A stretch of 64,000 nucleotides of DNA from Diprion similis (lineage: Eukaryota > Arthropoda > Insecta > Hymenoptera > Diprionidae): contig NC_060112.1 in assembly GCF_021155765.1 (NCBI RefSeq), forward strand, positions 13,082,001 through 13,146,000. The letters run 5' to 3'. A program made the translations under genes and the position numbers. The notes beneath the pieces are model-generated. The model saw only the letters and a list, made by a program, of their open reading frames with translations, was not told the DNA's origin and did no database searches. Each line of letters starts with the position of its first letter. Position 1 is the stretch's first letter. Of the stretch, positions 11,316-24,469 are shown piece after piece.

Positions 11316-13892
11316 ATGTCAGACCCCGTAAGCCCATCCCTCAAGGACCTTCCCAAGGTTGCATTAGACTTTAAAAGCGAACTGGAGGGCTTCAACCATG
11401 GCTGTATGAAGAAGGCTGCAACTGCTGAGAAGAATGTTTTGCCTTCGGCTGAAGGTATGTTCCTTTTGATCTATGAAATTGCAAACGGTCTTTGCGTGCT
11501 ACTAGATTAAGAAATGAACGCCTTAAAAATAGTTTTTCTAGAACTACCAAAGAGCTGGTAAAATTTATCCATATCGACTGAATTATTGTTAAATATTGTT
11601 GTAATAAATAAAATGATAATACAGACGTGAGGCAGGAGAAACAACACTGCGAGCTTATCCAAGGAGTGGAGAACTTTAAAACAGATCGCTTGAAGCATAT
11701 CGACACCGTAGAGAAGATTGTTTTGCCTAATGCCCAAGGTATCAATCCCTACCCAAAGATCCTCGATCCATCCATTAATAATCCTTACCAACGGAATCAT
11801 TTTGTTGATGTGCAATACATTGTAGGCTGAATTTACCATACAGATAGCAAGTTTTATGCACGTATAAACCGGTGTGAGAGATTTCATTAACAACTAAAAA
11901 TAATGTGTTTCACTTTTTCCTTTGTTACTTATCTTAATAAAATCCATATACATTGATTGAACTTTTTCTCGGAGCATTATACCATGTGAACTGAATTTTC
12001 CTTGAAAGTAATTTAATTACTATGTTGGAAAGTGAAGCTGAAACAACTATGAAACAAAATTCTGTTAATTGCAGCGCATAATTCTAAATTTATTACAATT
12101 TTATATGCATCGTAGTTCTTTCTTGCTATACCATGATATGATCTGGACACCCATGTGGAGAGGAGAATTTTAATTTTCTTTTGGTAATTTTACAGTGTTA
12201 TGTAGGTAAATATTAACAGTGTTGAAAAGCTGCTTCGTGAAACCTTTACCACTTTAACCAGATACTTAGGAATTGATAACGAGTGCTGTTTTCTGTGAAA
12301 AGCAATCGCATAACAGTGTTAGCTTTGGTTTTCAATTATATTTGAAATTAGGCACCTGGGTTAAAATTGAATTCTTTTATTTACAGATGTAGCTGCAGAG
12401 AAAACGCAACAGACTTTGATTGCTGGAATTGAAGCATTCGACCCGGCCAGACTAAAGCACACAGAAACCCAGGAGAAATATCACCTTCCGGACAAAGATG
12501 GTACGTAGCATGATAGATAGTTGCTTTTGTCATGCTGCTTGTTTTAAATGTTTTGTAAAATTCTTCAAATTTTCCTAACAGTTTTATGTGTGTGATCCGC
12601 TATGCTTATGTAAAATTCGGTATTTGAATTTTTGTCATTTATACAGATTTCTTTTTCAAATTTTCTTTCTTACTTATCCATTTGAGGTTTGCCCATGCTT
12701 CAAATAATTTCTACTAAATTATTTTACCTCAAAAACATTATACATTGTTGTAATTGAATGATCTTTTACGTATACCGCGAGTATCAGACTCAAGAATATT
12801 ACAGAGCAGTACAGTAAGTGTCGGTTCTAATTACACTTTCAAGGTCTACCGAATGTCGAGAAGTAAGATTTTTTGCACTCGCCCATTGTTTGCATGAGCA
12901 TGTTTTATATTTTCTCTTATCAATATTATAGCCGTAAAAGCCGAGAAACAGCATCAGAATTTACTGAATGGCGTCGAAAGTTTCAACAAAGCAGCTATGC
13001 GACATGCTGAGACCCTTGAAAAAAACCTTTTACCTGACCCCCAAGGTAGGTTTTCGCTTTGCTAATTGCATCAATTTGTTTGCATGATAGATTTTTGCAA
13101 TAATCATAATATTGTTTAAAATTGAATGATGCATGAAGACAATCTCAATGAAGGCAATTGTGAATTCATTTCGCTTGTTTCAAATATGAAGTCAGGAGGT
13201 TTCTTTTCATGGAACAACTATTTTGCGGCATTTCACACACGTTTATTACCTTTAAAGAATATAATAGAAACGAATATACACTATACAGTCATAGTTTTGT
13301 GTTCAAATTATTGTGAAAATGCTTTAGGAATGATACATATAATATGTCAACCGAGTAAATAAGTGAATGGTATTTCTACTAACATGATAAAATATTTACC
13401 GCCGTCACAAATGTTGTCCATGTATGAATATTTTTACTCCTGATGAAAATCCATACTAAAGATTCGTAATCCTGTTGTATGTATGAGACACCTGTGGTGA
13501 TGAAATGGTAAATACATACTATGTTCTTTAACTAATTGATATTTAATTTAATTGATATTTTACAGCCATTCAGGAGGAAAAGGGAAAGCAACAACTTATT
13601 TCTGGAATAGAAAACTTTGACCCGGCAAAACTGAAGCATGCAGAAACCCTTGAGAAAAATCCTTTGCCTACCAAAGAAGGTAAACTTACAGAGAATGTTT
13701 AATCTACGGAGATTCTAGTGAAGATATATTCAAATAGTTACTCGTGAGCGATAGCAGCGCACAATACAATATTTTTAGTCAATTTACAATATAGAATTCG
13801 CAGCACATTTAGAGCTTACTACTTTACATATTTTGCATGACGAAATTTTTTTTTATGTTTCAGCGATCGATGCCGAAAAAGTAGCTGCTTAA
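11316..13892 (+). CDS. cib: Multi-repeat beta-thymosin (ciboulot-like)
   Basis: Cytoplasmic actin-binding protein of the beta-thymosin/WH2 class; Drosophila ciboulot is the fly relative. Coding exons: 11316-11454, 11625-11738, 12387-12500, 12932-13045, 13566-13679 and 13864-13892, giving 207 residues. It has five repeats, each with an amphipathic helix followed by an LKKTET-like motif. The motif starts MKKAAT, LKHIDT, LKHTET, MRHAET and LKHAET, and each is followed by xEKxxLP. Exons 2 to 5 are each exactly 114 nt (38 residues) in phase 1, so any one can be skipped or duplicated without a frameshift. A splice acceptor at 11295 shows a 5' non-coding exon further upstream. The last exon encodes only a short AIDAEKVAA-type tail. 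The first repeat is the most divergent. The family call is secure; the repeat number used in each transcript is unknown. Confidence 0.93.
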
Positions 13893-13974
13893 ACAGCGTC
13901 GGAAGTACTTAAACAACATGCAGCCACCCATCATTTCTTCATTCTCTATACCCTAACATTTCGTAACTATTATT

Positions 13975-13980
13975 AATAAA
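13975..13980 (+). other. Poly(A) signal of the beta-thymosin gene
   Basis: AATAAA lies 83 bases after the stop codon, the expected place for 3'-end processing. Confidence 0.7.
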
Positions 13981-16018
13981 CCTAATATCATATGACTACC
14001 GTGATAATATAATCTCATATTAAATATTTATAGTTGCATAAATTTAGCGAGCTTTATATCCTGAAACACGTTTGCCAAAAAATTGATGAAACCTAAAAAC
14101 TCGATATTCTACTACGAGATATACAATTGAAGAAACGAATTTTGAACCGCGTCTACGGGATATAAATGTAAGAATAAAATCAGACCACGTTTAAAACGAT
14201 ACGCATATTATAAATATTCATATAAATATCATGTCGCCAAAAGAGTTTTCAACCACTTACTAATATCAGCTGTAGTAATTGACTTGCAAAAATGAGAAAG
14301 AAAGAAAACTGTATTGAGTCTCGTAATTTGACGATCCGAGAAATATGCAGTAATTGTGCTTTTTATAGCTTATTAAATTTATAGAGGGATGTTTTATTTT
14401 CAAATGCGCTATACTCATACGCAAATATATAATAACAATGTATGGTTTTTGAAGCAGAAAAATTATTACCGGTGTTGCATGTGTTTATACATAAATATAA
14501 TATGCAACTTTTTCAGAGGTACTGGTCAGTATATTTGTGTAAAGATCATATTTTATATAACGGGCTATTGTACTTTTTAATATTCGTACATATTGCATTG
14601 TCATACCAGTAAAATGAATACAATAAATAAAAAAAAATAATAATTTGTATAAAAATTTGGTTTTGATTTGTATTTATTTTGTAAAAATTTTCTACAGTGT
14701 CCTCCATATGTATGTATGTACATATTTTCCTGGTGATCGTTTTAATACATGCAGGAGAGCCGATATTATATTGATACATTTCATTTGATAGCGAAATAAG
14801 AGCTGTTACAATTGCGAAGAAATAGCAAGCCATCTTAATTCGTTGGGATAACTATCGACACATATTTTAATTGTACAATATCTAGGATTGTGGCAACTTG
14901 TGGCATTCATTTGCGGTTTGAACTATGACGCCATGCGGCAAAGGAAATCAGCTGATTTCGCGGATATGACTTAACCTGCCTTGCGTAATTTCTTGCAATT
15001 TAAACAAGTTTATTAAGATTTCAATAAGCATTGAGAATATCTATTTGCAACGGATCTTGCATAAAAGAGAGTAGTATGTTAATTTGAAAAAATCTGGTCA
15101 AATGGTGATCTCTGAAAGAAACTCTTTCGCTTTCGGATCGTTCGTTTGAATCGTAGGTATATCAAACGGTCATTAAATTCCCGCGCTATGGGTATATAGC
15201 TATTTTCTCTCGCCGGATATTCCATAACAAATATTACTAGTAAAATTTGTATGACTTGAATTTTTCTCGGAAATAATCAAGGCCATTCTCACCCTCATTA
15301 TAATTTTTCTACGTCGTGAAATTTCTGTCGCATCACATTCGAAGCTACAGGTCGGCTGTTCCTGTATACTCACACCACGCTATAATGACAACAAGTCGCC
15401 TTCGCGATCACACCCGGATTCCGCACATACACGGTTAATCGCCGGTCGAATTCTCCACTTGACTCAGGTCACCGGTGGTCTAACACAACAAGCAAAAACT
15501 CTTTGCTCTTGGACGGTCGAATATTGTTGACGTTATTCAACGATTTCTGTTCAAATTTGCCTTCATATTCCATGCTATCAATCTGAAATACTGCTACTTC
15601 ATCCGCAATTATCGTGATACAGGTAATAAATTTTACTTCGTACAATGTTATTGTCGCGAAAATAACGATATAAAATGTAAAATACATATTAAGGCCTTAT
15701 AACACCCACGTGCTTCGACTATTCCAACGTATCGTTCTATCTTATGCCATATTATGTAGCCTTTTCATTAATCTATTAATGTTGTCAAAAATAAGTAATT
15801 CTCGCACTTTGATACAAGTCTTAGGTCACCGTTTTTTACTTATGCAGAAACTTGGAAAGTCTCAAGTTAACATTGATAATGATTACTTTTACATAATTCT
15901 GAACCTCTGGATGCCTACCTTTCCGAATTTAATTAAACATTTTTACCAATGACTTAAAGATGATGAAATTGTGACATTTTACAGCTTAATACATTCTCTG
16001 TGGGCATTTTAAAAACTC
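13981..16018. other. Intergenic region between beta-thymosin and otu
   Basis: No supported gene. The first kilobase is very AT-rich. About 15290-15480 is GC-richer and is the likeliest otu promoter region. A splice acceptor (TTTTACAG, ending 15984) lies 34 bases before the otu start codon, so otu probably has a non-coding first exon here. Two small open frames (15469-15687 minus and 15710-15952 plus, both starting with hydrophobic segments) have no family match I recognise and are probably chance. Confidence 0.5.
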
Positions 16019-19000
16019 ATGGATATATCACCTCGAAAACCATGCAAGCGGATGCCAGAACCCGTCGACGAATGGCTGCATACCGAAGGATACTTCCGCA
16101 AGCATGCACCAAGGGATCCAACTTGCCTTTTCAGGGCCATCAGTGAGCAAGTCTATTTGACCCAGCATTTTCATATCAAAGTTAGAGAGGAATGTGTCAG
16201 GTATATGAGGAACAATAAGAGCCTTTTTGAAGAGGTAACTGTAACTACTGACAATGGTCACAATTTTAAGTAAAAATTAAATGTTAAATACGCTTCTTTC
16301 AACTACTTCATTGGTATTCATCTGTGGCACTGTTTCAGATCTGTTTTTCATTTCTATATCTTGTCCTTTTGGTTTTGAGAGAAAGTAAACTAGGACCTGT
16401 GTGTACATTTTAGGCACTGCCCCTTAGTCTTCTCATGCTACCCGCTAAAGACTTTCCTCTTATCTCGCCACTTGCTTGACTGAAAATGTAAACTGACATC
16501 TCAACTTGAAGTCAAAAGAATTTCATAAAGATGAGGCTCAAGCAGCAACCAAAAAAAGCAGTGATATACGCTGAACTTCTTTTGAATCTGCTAATGTAAT
16601 ATAGTCTTACGCCATAATTTTGTGAAACTATAAGTTCGCCATGATATTTTACAAAATTTTGCTTCTTCAACCTCACTGCCTCGTTAGACTATTAAGCTAG
16701 CTTCAGCTTCGTTCAATAAGGTTCAAAAGCCATAAACGTAACCAGTAACAAAGTTTCAGGTAAATAATATCTGAAGTAAGAAAAATGTTGGAAATGTGTA
16801 CCAGGTCTGAAATAGTGTCAGCTCTAATAACATTTTATTGTAAATAACTTACGTTAAATCCTTCAATTGACTGAATTTACTAGTTACTGGTGTACACTTA
16901 TACTACAGGACGCTCGAAAGTTTCTGGTGAGATTCTGATTATAAATTGTCATGTTCTTTCATTTAGAGCATCAGCATTCCGTTTGAGAGTTACTTGGAGC
17001 AGATGTCATATTTTACTGAGTGGGGAGGCATGCTTGAAATTAAGGCGATGTCGCTACTTTATAAGAGAGACATTGTTATGTTCAATGGACAAAAGCTAAC
17101 TCGACAATTAGTTACCAGTAACGGTTTCGAAAAGCTTATTTACTTATGTCATATACCACCGAAACAGTATGAATCTATCTACGCCAGAGATTTCATCTCA
17201 ACTGCAGCTTTCTGCCAATGTAATTTTTATTTTCCTACGCTCGCTTAAAAATCTATAAGGAATTTTGTGGTTTACGGTATTGTTTTTCTTACTTAGTATA
17301 TTGTTAAAAATTTAACAAGAAATTTATAATACACATTGAACACTACCCCAATGAGAATGATATTTCTTTTAGCTATCGTATACCAAATGCTTTACAAAGA
17401 TGTTTTTCAAATGGCTGATGTAGACAACGCAGTTTTCAAAATGCTTCATGAACGATCCAACAATGTATCCCACGATAAATTCTTTTTGAAAGAGAATTTA
17501 GAAATCAGAGAGTAAGCTGTACCTTGTAACTTAACTTCGTTTCTTCTGAATAAATTAGGTAATAGGAATATTTATCATTTGTTTAGACAGCTCACAGTCG
17601 AACTGTTTAACAAGCTGGAAAAAAGTACCGAGGAAACTGAAGAATCTCAGGTTGTGGCCAAAAGTATTACACCTTTTCCTTACAGAATAGCCAAAGCATT
17701 AGATCCCAACATTTATCGCAATACTGATTTTGACATATGGCACGAGATACGAAGAGGTATGCATGTAATTGTAATGAATTTTATCACATGTTGCTTATCA
17801 CTAGGTACAAAATAGTGGTCAGTTCTCACAATGATATCCAATTATGCCCAACAAGCACTAATAGTACTGATACTAATACATGTTAATCCAAAATGCAGCA
17901 TATACAAATTTGGTTCAGGTAATATTAAGGTCGATTTTCAATCATTGTTATAGATTTTTTTAATTCTGATCATGATTACCTATTAAATATGATGAAAAAT
18001 TAGGGTAATCCTATTTCCTGTATACAGAGATAAGAAATGCAGGTTGGATGAAATACAACAGTTCCGAACTTCAAGTGGGTGGCAAATGTTTGGTTCATAT
18101 GGACACGAAAGAAGACGAACTTGACAAAACCAACAATAATTCCACCTACAATATCAATCTTGGTGAAAAATCAAGCAAAGATAACAATGGAAATGATCAG
18201 AAGAGTACCAAGAAACCTGGGAAGAAAGACTCGGTGATTTTCAGTGGTCACATACAAGAAATGAGCAAGAACGAAGGTCCTGTTGTTGTTTTCATTGAAG
18301 AACTAGGCGAGAAAAAGACCGTACCTTATTCTTCATTGAAACCAATTACACAAAAAAAAAATAAGCAACCAAATTGGCCCCTTACCAATCATAAAAAAAA
18401 TCCTATCTACGAGACTGGTGGTACGTAATTTTTAATATTAACTGATAAATTAACCAAAATTTTGTCACTTTTGAAATTTAGTGTGTTAAAATGCACGTTC
18501 CAGTCTTTACTAGCCGGCTGTTTTGTGTGAGACTTCTCCACAAATATTAAAATATGTGTATTCAACTAAGGTACCCTTGTGTCACTAGTTACTTCATTAC
18601 TTTGAACAGGTCAGAAATGGAAAAAATCTTGGTATGGGAACACTAAGAAGATAAAAGATTTGGCGATCAACTTAAACTCTTTGACGACTAAACAAACTGA
18701 CAAAAATAATAACAAAGTTCACGAGGAAGAAAGTACCCAGTGGGATAATGAATCTGGGTAAATAAATACATCTGTTTTATTGGGTGCATTATCATTACCA
18801 GACATTAAGAGTTGCAATTAGAAGTTGCGTATCATTTTACGAATTCTATGTCAAAGGCATAAATGTGACAGAGTAACTTTACCGGGAAATTAAAATAGTA
18901 CAAATTGTATCGAAAATCTATTTAGCCAGCTTGCACATGCATTCGTAGCATTTGTCATGCTAGTTTACCTAAAATATCATTGTATAGTGAATTACGTGCT

Positions 19001-22000
19001 TCTTTAATTGCAGTCTTTTGTGAATAATCTAGATTTCTAAGGCACATTTCCTACTGTGTACACTTTTGGTATGGTTATATATGAAGTATTACCAAATTTT
19101 TGCTCCATAAAAACGTTTGGATGACTCAGATAGTCAAATCTTCACGCAATCTTGCATAACTTATTTTCCGAACTTGTTAAATATGCACTATGCTCACTTC
19201 ATTTCCTCTTTTTATTGTGTAATTGCCATATTTATTTGGGAATAAATTGCATTGAATCTGTGACTTTATTCTATTTTAACAGGCACAGCGAGGATTCATC
19301 TTCGTCATATAAAGCGTATGCCATGGAAACACTCACCACATATCAGGGCTATGCAGTCAATGTGAGTGCAAAATTTATTTTCTATTTGATTGAGGCACCT
19401 GTTGAAAATTTTTTAACAAACAATTTGATATGCCCAAATATATTCTTTCTTATATCTTTCAGACTTCCATAGACGTTATGCCAGTGTCAGTTATACTCGA
19501 TGGTCCTCGTTCAAATACAGGTGAATCTTTGCAACCAGGTGTGACAAAGTCCGATAACACTAAAAGCTCTAATCCAACCAATAATGGTGATAAAGTAACC
19601 TCAACTAGTGAAGTCACAGAAAAACAAGTCTCAGCTACAGCCCCAACTACCATTACACCAGAAATTGCAACCCATGGCTCTCAAAACTGTAACCGTAATG
19701 CACAAAATGAAGTCTACTACGCAACTCAAGGGAGTAGGTCATTTTGGTGTTCTATCATGGGATACTTAAATTTACAGTCTCGTCAATGTTTGAGTCGATT
19801 CTGAAATTGAATAGAAATTGTATATGTTACTAATACAGTGTGTTATTTTTTCCAGATATTGCACAGTACTTTGGTGGAAGTGGAAATATATACTATCCAG
19901 CAGCAGATTGCAACATTATACCTTCACCGCAGTTTTATATTAGCAATGGCACATCGTATTCTCCACCAGCCATGGACTCCTTACGTCCTGCTGGTCAGGT
20001 AAATCCAGTGCTGCAGTCCGTAAACACTTCTGTTTCAAGAAGTATCGAAGTTAATGGGAGTGACTTGCCACTGTCAGGTAGAAATTACTTTTTAACGACC
20101 AGAATCTCTACTTACTCACAAAATTCCTCACACTAAACATTATATTCCAATTTGTCGCTAATTTTGCGCTAAATTTAGAAAGGTAGTTTTACTATTTACT
20201 AGATATCATATTTACAACTATTTTTTAGATATCATTTTTAAAACTAGTTATGTAGCATGAGTAAGCAATTAATTATTTTATAATATGTAATGTGCTATCG
20301 CCCTCTTTGTTCGTTTAACTAATAAGCCTTAAATAATGAATACTACTTCTTAAATTACAGATTTGGCGACTCTGAGGTTCTACTATAATTTAGGGGTAGA
20401 AGTAAGTTCTATTCTACATAATCAGTTCTGTTCCTTGATTTTGACAGCACCATATCGCATAGAACAATCGTTAAAAGAGCTGTAGAAATAATTCAGTCAT
20501 GATTATAATCTGTTTATTCAGTTTAAGCGTAGGACTTATATGTTATACTATGTTACAGAGAGTGTCGTAATATTACAAATAAAATTGGCACTGAAAACAT
20601 TATGTGCACGAACTGATGGCTCAGCAACAAGAGTGATGCAGCCAATGTTTTAGCTTGATAATAAAAATTTTAACTAACCGCAATCATCACAATTTGAACT
20701 TAACTTGAACAGTCATCCTGCAGGCTATGTCTTGACCGAATAGACTAACTATAAAAATATTTGTTTAAAATCAATCAAATTTTCAAGGAGCTGGAGGATA
20801 GCAAAACAGTTGAATACCGTTTACGATGTTTCAAACATTGACAGAAATTTAAACAATCTATCTATTTCCAGTATTACCGAGCCAACTGTGGCTGGATTGG
20901 ATGTGGAACCAGTCAGGCAATGGCATGTGGAACATGTTACATCTCACAAAGTAACATGCACAGTCAATATAATAATCTGATGGCAAACAATTTAACTGGT
21001 ATTCTAAACTGTCTTACAATAAGCGTTGACGAAAATCTAACTTTGCAGTAATACTCTAATAATGCATCAACATTTCACTACTTATTATTGTTTAAACTTG
21101 CCCCAAGTGAACAAAATATATGTTTTTTTTACAGCCAATGAACCCTCAACATTGAACGAAGATGAAGTATCTAACATCAGCCAAACCCTCCAACAAAAGT
21201 TTGTGGTCTCTCAACATCAGGGGGAACAAATCTGTTCAAATCGTGATTATTTGCCAAATACTGGAAAAGGACATGGTAGAGCTGCAAACTTGAATAATCA
21301 CGGCTCTCATAAGTCAATAGTTCGAAACGATTCTCAAAATTTATCAGAAAATAGAGCTTCACCACACACTATACTGGTACAACAATCTACACCGTATAGC
21401 CCAAGCAATGAGAAGACAAAGGAACCATCCACTCCCAACAACAAAGACAATCAAAGGGCAAATAGAAACAGCCTTGCTCCACGTTTCAAGAAAAATTTTG
21501 ATGGTTTGTCAAAAATGAACTTTTAATAACGTATAATTGAAAATTTAATCATCTAGGATTGTGTAGCTTGTGTATGCATTTCTCCTGAATTGAGCTTTGG
21601 AACCTTTTGAATTATTTTATATAAACTTTTAGGGGCTATCAAATCTGCAGGTGAAAAATATGATTGGTCATGAACATTTTTTACTTTGCCCAATTTTTGT
21701 TACAGAATAAAGTAATTACGTCTGCATAAAATTTAATAAGCAACATCAAATCAAAAACAGATTGATATACTGCTGATTTTAAACATTTTGCATGAAGCTT
21801 ACGTCTCTTATTACATGAAATTTATCGAAAAGTAACGCCAATTGAAGTAAGGGTAATCTATTAAAAGAAAGCTGACCTTCATAGTCGTTCATTGAAAATG
21901 CTCTTTTTTAGCAACCAAGAATTACAAATTTTCAAGAGTAACTTCATGGGAATAATATTTATATCTTTGGTAGCTAAAATGCATTTGTAACATAATATAT

Positions 22001-22660
22001 TTCGCAGGTCGTTATCGCAATTCTCGTCAACAACAGCAACAATCATCACAGCAACAACAACATCAGCAGCAGCAACATCACCACCAACAACAAGAACAGA
22101 CGTTTCAGTATCCGCAAAGTCTTGGCAACGCTGAGGTACAAGCTGCAAAAAACATCGGTGTTCAGCATCTACATAGCTCAGAGGGGCAGCAAATTTCCCC
22201 CCCGCATAACCTGGCTGCTCATACCGGAAGTAATACTGTCTACCAAAATCCTGTAAACCAACTCCCCTTTCCGCAGCCACCCATGTATACGGCGGTTCCG
22301 TATTATTCCACTGATGCCGATTCCACATTTCAAAATCCGTTTTATCCCACAAATCAAAACTTTTCTCTTCCTTACATTCCTCATTCAGACATAAGTGACG
22401 GTAACAACGTAAGTCACTTTCCACAAAACATGTACCCTGGAGGTGAGAACTATGGACAACCCTACCCTTTGTATTCGCAATACATGTATCCCACGGGTAT
22501 GTATCCCCCTATTCCGACACAAAATGCACCAGAGAATTGGTATGCAATGCCAGGACAAACTCAAACGATGCCCTTACCACATTACGTTCAGTATTCGCCA
22601 CCTCCTGCACCTGTTCCAAACTCACCAAACGGTCTCCAGAGTTCTAATGTATCCAAGTAG
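16019..22660 (+). CDS. otu: Ovarian tumor (OTU domain) protein, otu/OTUD4-like
   Basis: OTU-family deubiquitinase homologue; in Drosophila Otu acts in oogenesis. Exons: 16019-16234, 16967-17219, 17373-17511, 17587-17756, 18028-18420, 18610-18757, 19283-19361, 19463-19733, 19856-20077, 20361-20401, 20872-20998, 21135-21503 and 22008-22660, giving 1026 residues (human OTUD4 is about 1100). The OTU domain spans about residues 17-170, with Asp33 and Cys36 in a DPTCLFRA motif. The position expected to hold the catalytic His (HYxxxY in OTUD4) is Gln139 (KQYESIY). A Tudor-like segment spans about 275-385 (VGGKCLV to VPYSSLKP). A short TLRFYYNLG motif is encoded by the 41-nt exon 10. The C-terminus is low-complexity: a Gln/His-rich run at the start of exon 13, then Pro/Tyr/Gln-rich. 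All junctions keep frame. Confidence 0.9.
22020..22100 (+). repeat. CAA/CAG/CAT tract encoding Gln/His
   Basis: An imperfect CAR/CAY repeat at the start of the last otu exon encodes a run of Gln interrupted by His and Ser. It is in frame with the gene. Such prion-like tracts are often length-polymorphic. Confidence 0.85.
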
Positions 22661-22939
22661 TTCATAATCGTTTACTTTTTCGATTAAAAAGTTCTGAGGC
22701 AGAAAATACTTACCCTGCTACGAGAAGTTAATTCCATTAAGGTTTTCTTGCAAGGATTCTTTTAGACGTTGGTTATTACATATGACTAAACGCTTTCTAT
22801 AAGCAACCAAATTTTCATTTTGTGTGATAGCATTGTAGTTGCGATCTCTGTGAACTCGAGAGTTCACATTAAGTACAACGATGATAGTCTGAAAAAAATT
22901 ATTAGAGAATGGACTTTATGTTAAGTAAAAAATACTAGC

Positions 22940-22945
22940 AATAAA
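22940..22945 (+). other. Candidate otu poly(A) signal
   Basis: The first AATAAA downstream of the otu stop codon, about 280 bases away. Confidence 0.45.
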
Positions 22946-24365
22946 GTCTGATATATTATTCAATTATTAACGCAAAGCTAAAAGTATAAAGATTTGAGAT
23001 CTTATTTGTAATGTCTTTATGTCGGCAACCTCAAACTATAATTAGGAATCGTTAGTTACTTCACAAAGAGTATTTATCTCCAGAAAATAATGTTTTTACT
23101 GTAATCATAAAATTCATCTGTGATGAATCTATGACAATTCTGTTGTATTACCTATATTACACTGTTATTTTTTCTGAAGTTAATATACTTACGAAAATCT
23201 TTATAGATGTATTTACAAACGATTCATAAGTGTCGTTTCAATAGTTCATAACTGAAAGAGATGAGAGTCAAAATTTTAAACAAATACAGTGTAAACATTC
23301 TGAACAGAACTATTCTTAAGAAATTCATGCCTGAAGTCCTCTGGTTGCTTCCTCGAATAGAACCATATAATTATATATCTGACACATGAAAAGTAGAGTA
23401 GAAATGTTCAGTTTCAATGTATGCTGTTGAAATAGTTTGCATTTAGACCGAATGTGTCTTCAACCTTTCATGTCATAATGTATTGCTGGTAATTACAAAA
23501 TGACTATGATGTTTTTCTACTTTTACACCATGACATATTTGACTATCATGTCTATTCGTTCAGAGTACGCTTGCCCATTTCATTGTGATATAGTTCAAAG
23601 CTTTGAGGCTCTCGAAAATATGTTTCTTAATATCCGTAATATTTGCCTTTCTTTTAGCATCTATTAGAAATAAAAGTCGGTATGACTTGTTAGAAAGAAC
23701 AATTTAGAATCCGTATTGAGTAAGGAATAAAAAACGAAAATGTGTTGAAAAAAATAGTAATAGTAATAAAAATACTAAATAGTTCTTTGAAAAAGGTATA
23801 TTTTAGTTGGTACTACTCGCTACTATACATGTCCTTTGAAAAAATTTCTTTTCACTTTTATTTACGTGACTGTTTAGTTTATCCCTTTAAAAGATAACAT
23901 TGTTCAACCTTACCCTAAATTTGTGATCGAATATCAGTAAATAAACATACATTCATTGCACTTAATGAACTAACCATTATTTATTTATATCCCATTATAA
24001 TAACAAATTCAAATTAGACTTTATACTAGCTGTAAAGTCAATGAACATGGTCGTTAAACTCATGTTAAACTCTTGATTACTAAAGTAAATGCTGATAAAA
24101 ACAATACAGATATTATGTGGTAACCAATATCAACCCATAATAAAATTCTCTTCTGTATAGTACCATCTTCTTTGACAGTTTCCAATCAACATGCACGTCA
24201 ATCGTTAGACAAAAGACTGCAAAATGACTTTTGGAATACATCTTACTATTACTGTTGTTCGGGTACTTCAGAATACTATACTATAGTTCATAGGTGTCTG
24301 GAAAAACAATACCTAATTTTTAACGCAAGTTCTCTTCTACAAATCTACTGCTGATAATTTTGTGT

Positions 24366-24384
24366 TGTGTGTGTGTGTGTGTGT
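24366..24384 (+). repeat. (GT)n microsatellite
   Basis: About nine GT dinucleotides in tandem. Confidence 0.9.
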
Positions 24385-24469
24385 ATGTGATATTAATATA
24401 AAACTTGAGAAAATAGTAAAAACTGCTTATATAAAATAATGAGACTGGCAGATAAACTGAGGGCTTAAT

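Larger units (their letters stand above)
22661..24469. other. otu 3' untranslated region and AT-rich intergenic DNA
   Basis: No coding signal. The first AATAAA after the otu stop is at 22940-22945; further copies follow (for example near 23940), so the 3' UTR may be long or alternatively terminated. A (GT)n microsatellite lies at 24366-24384. Confidence 0.6.

Noticed and set aside
14546-14833. 95-residue minus-strand frame with hydrophobic residues
   Set aside because: Composition follows the AT-rich DNA (Ile, Tyr, Asn, Lys, Phe). No signal or family pattern.
15469-15687. 72-residue minus-strand frame starting with a hydrophobic segment
   Set aside because: It lies in the probable otu promoter, has no recognisable family, and such short frames are frequent here by chance.
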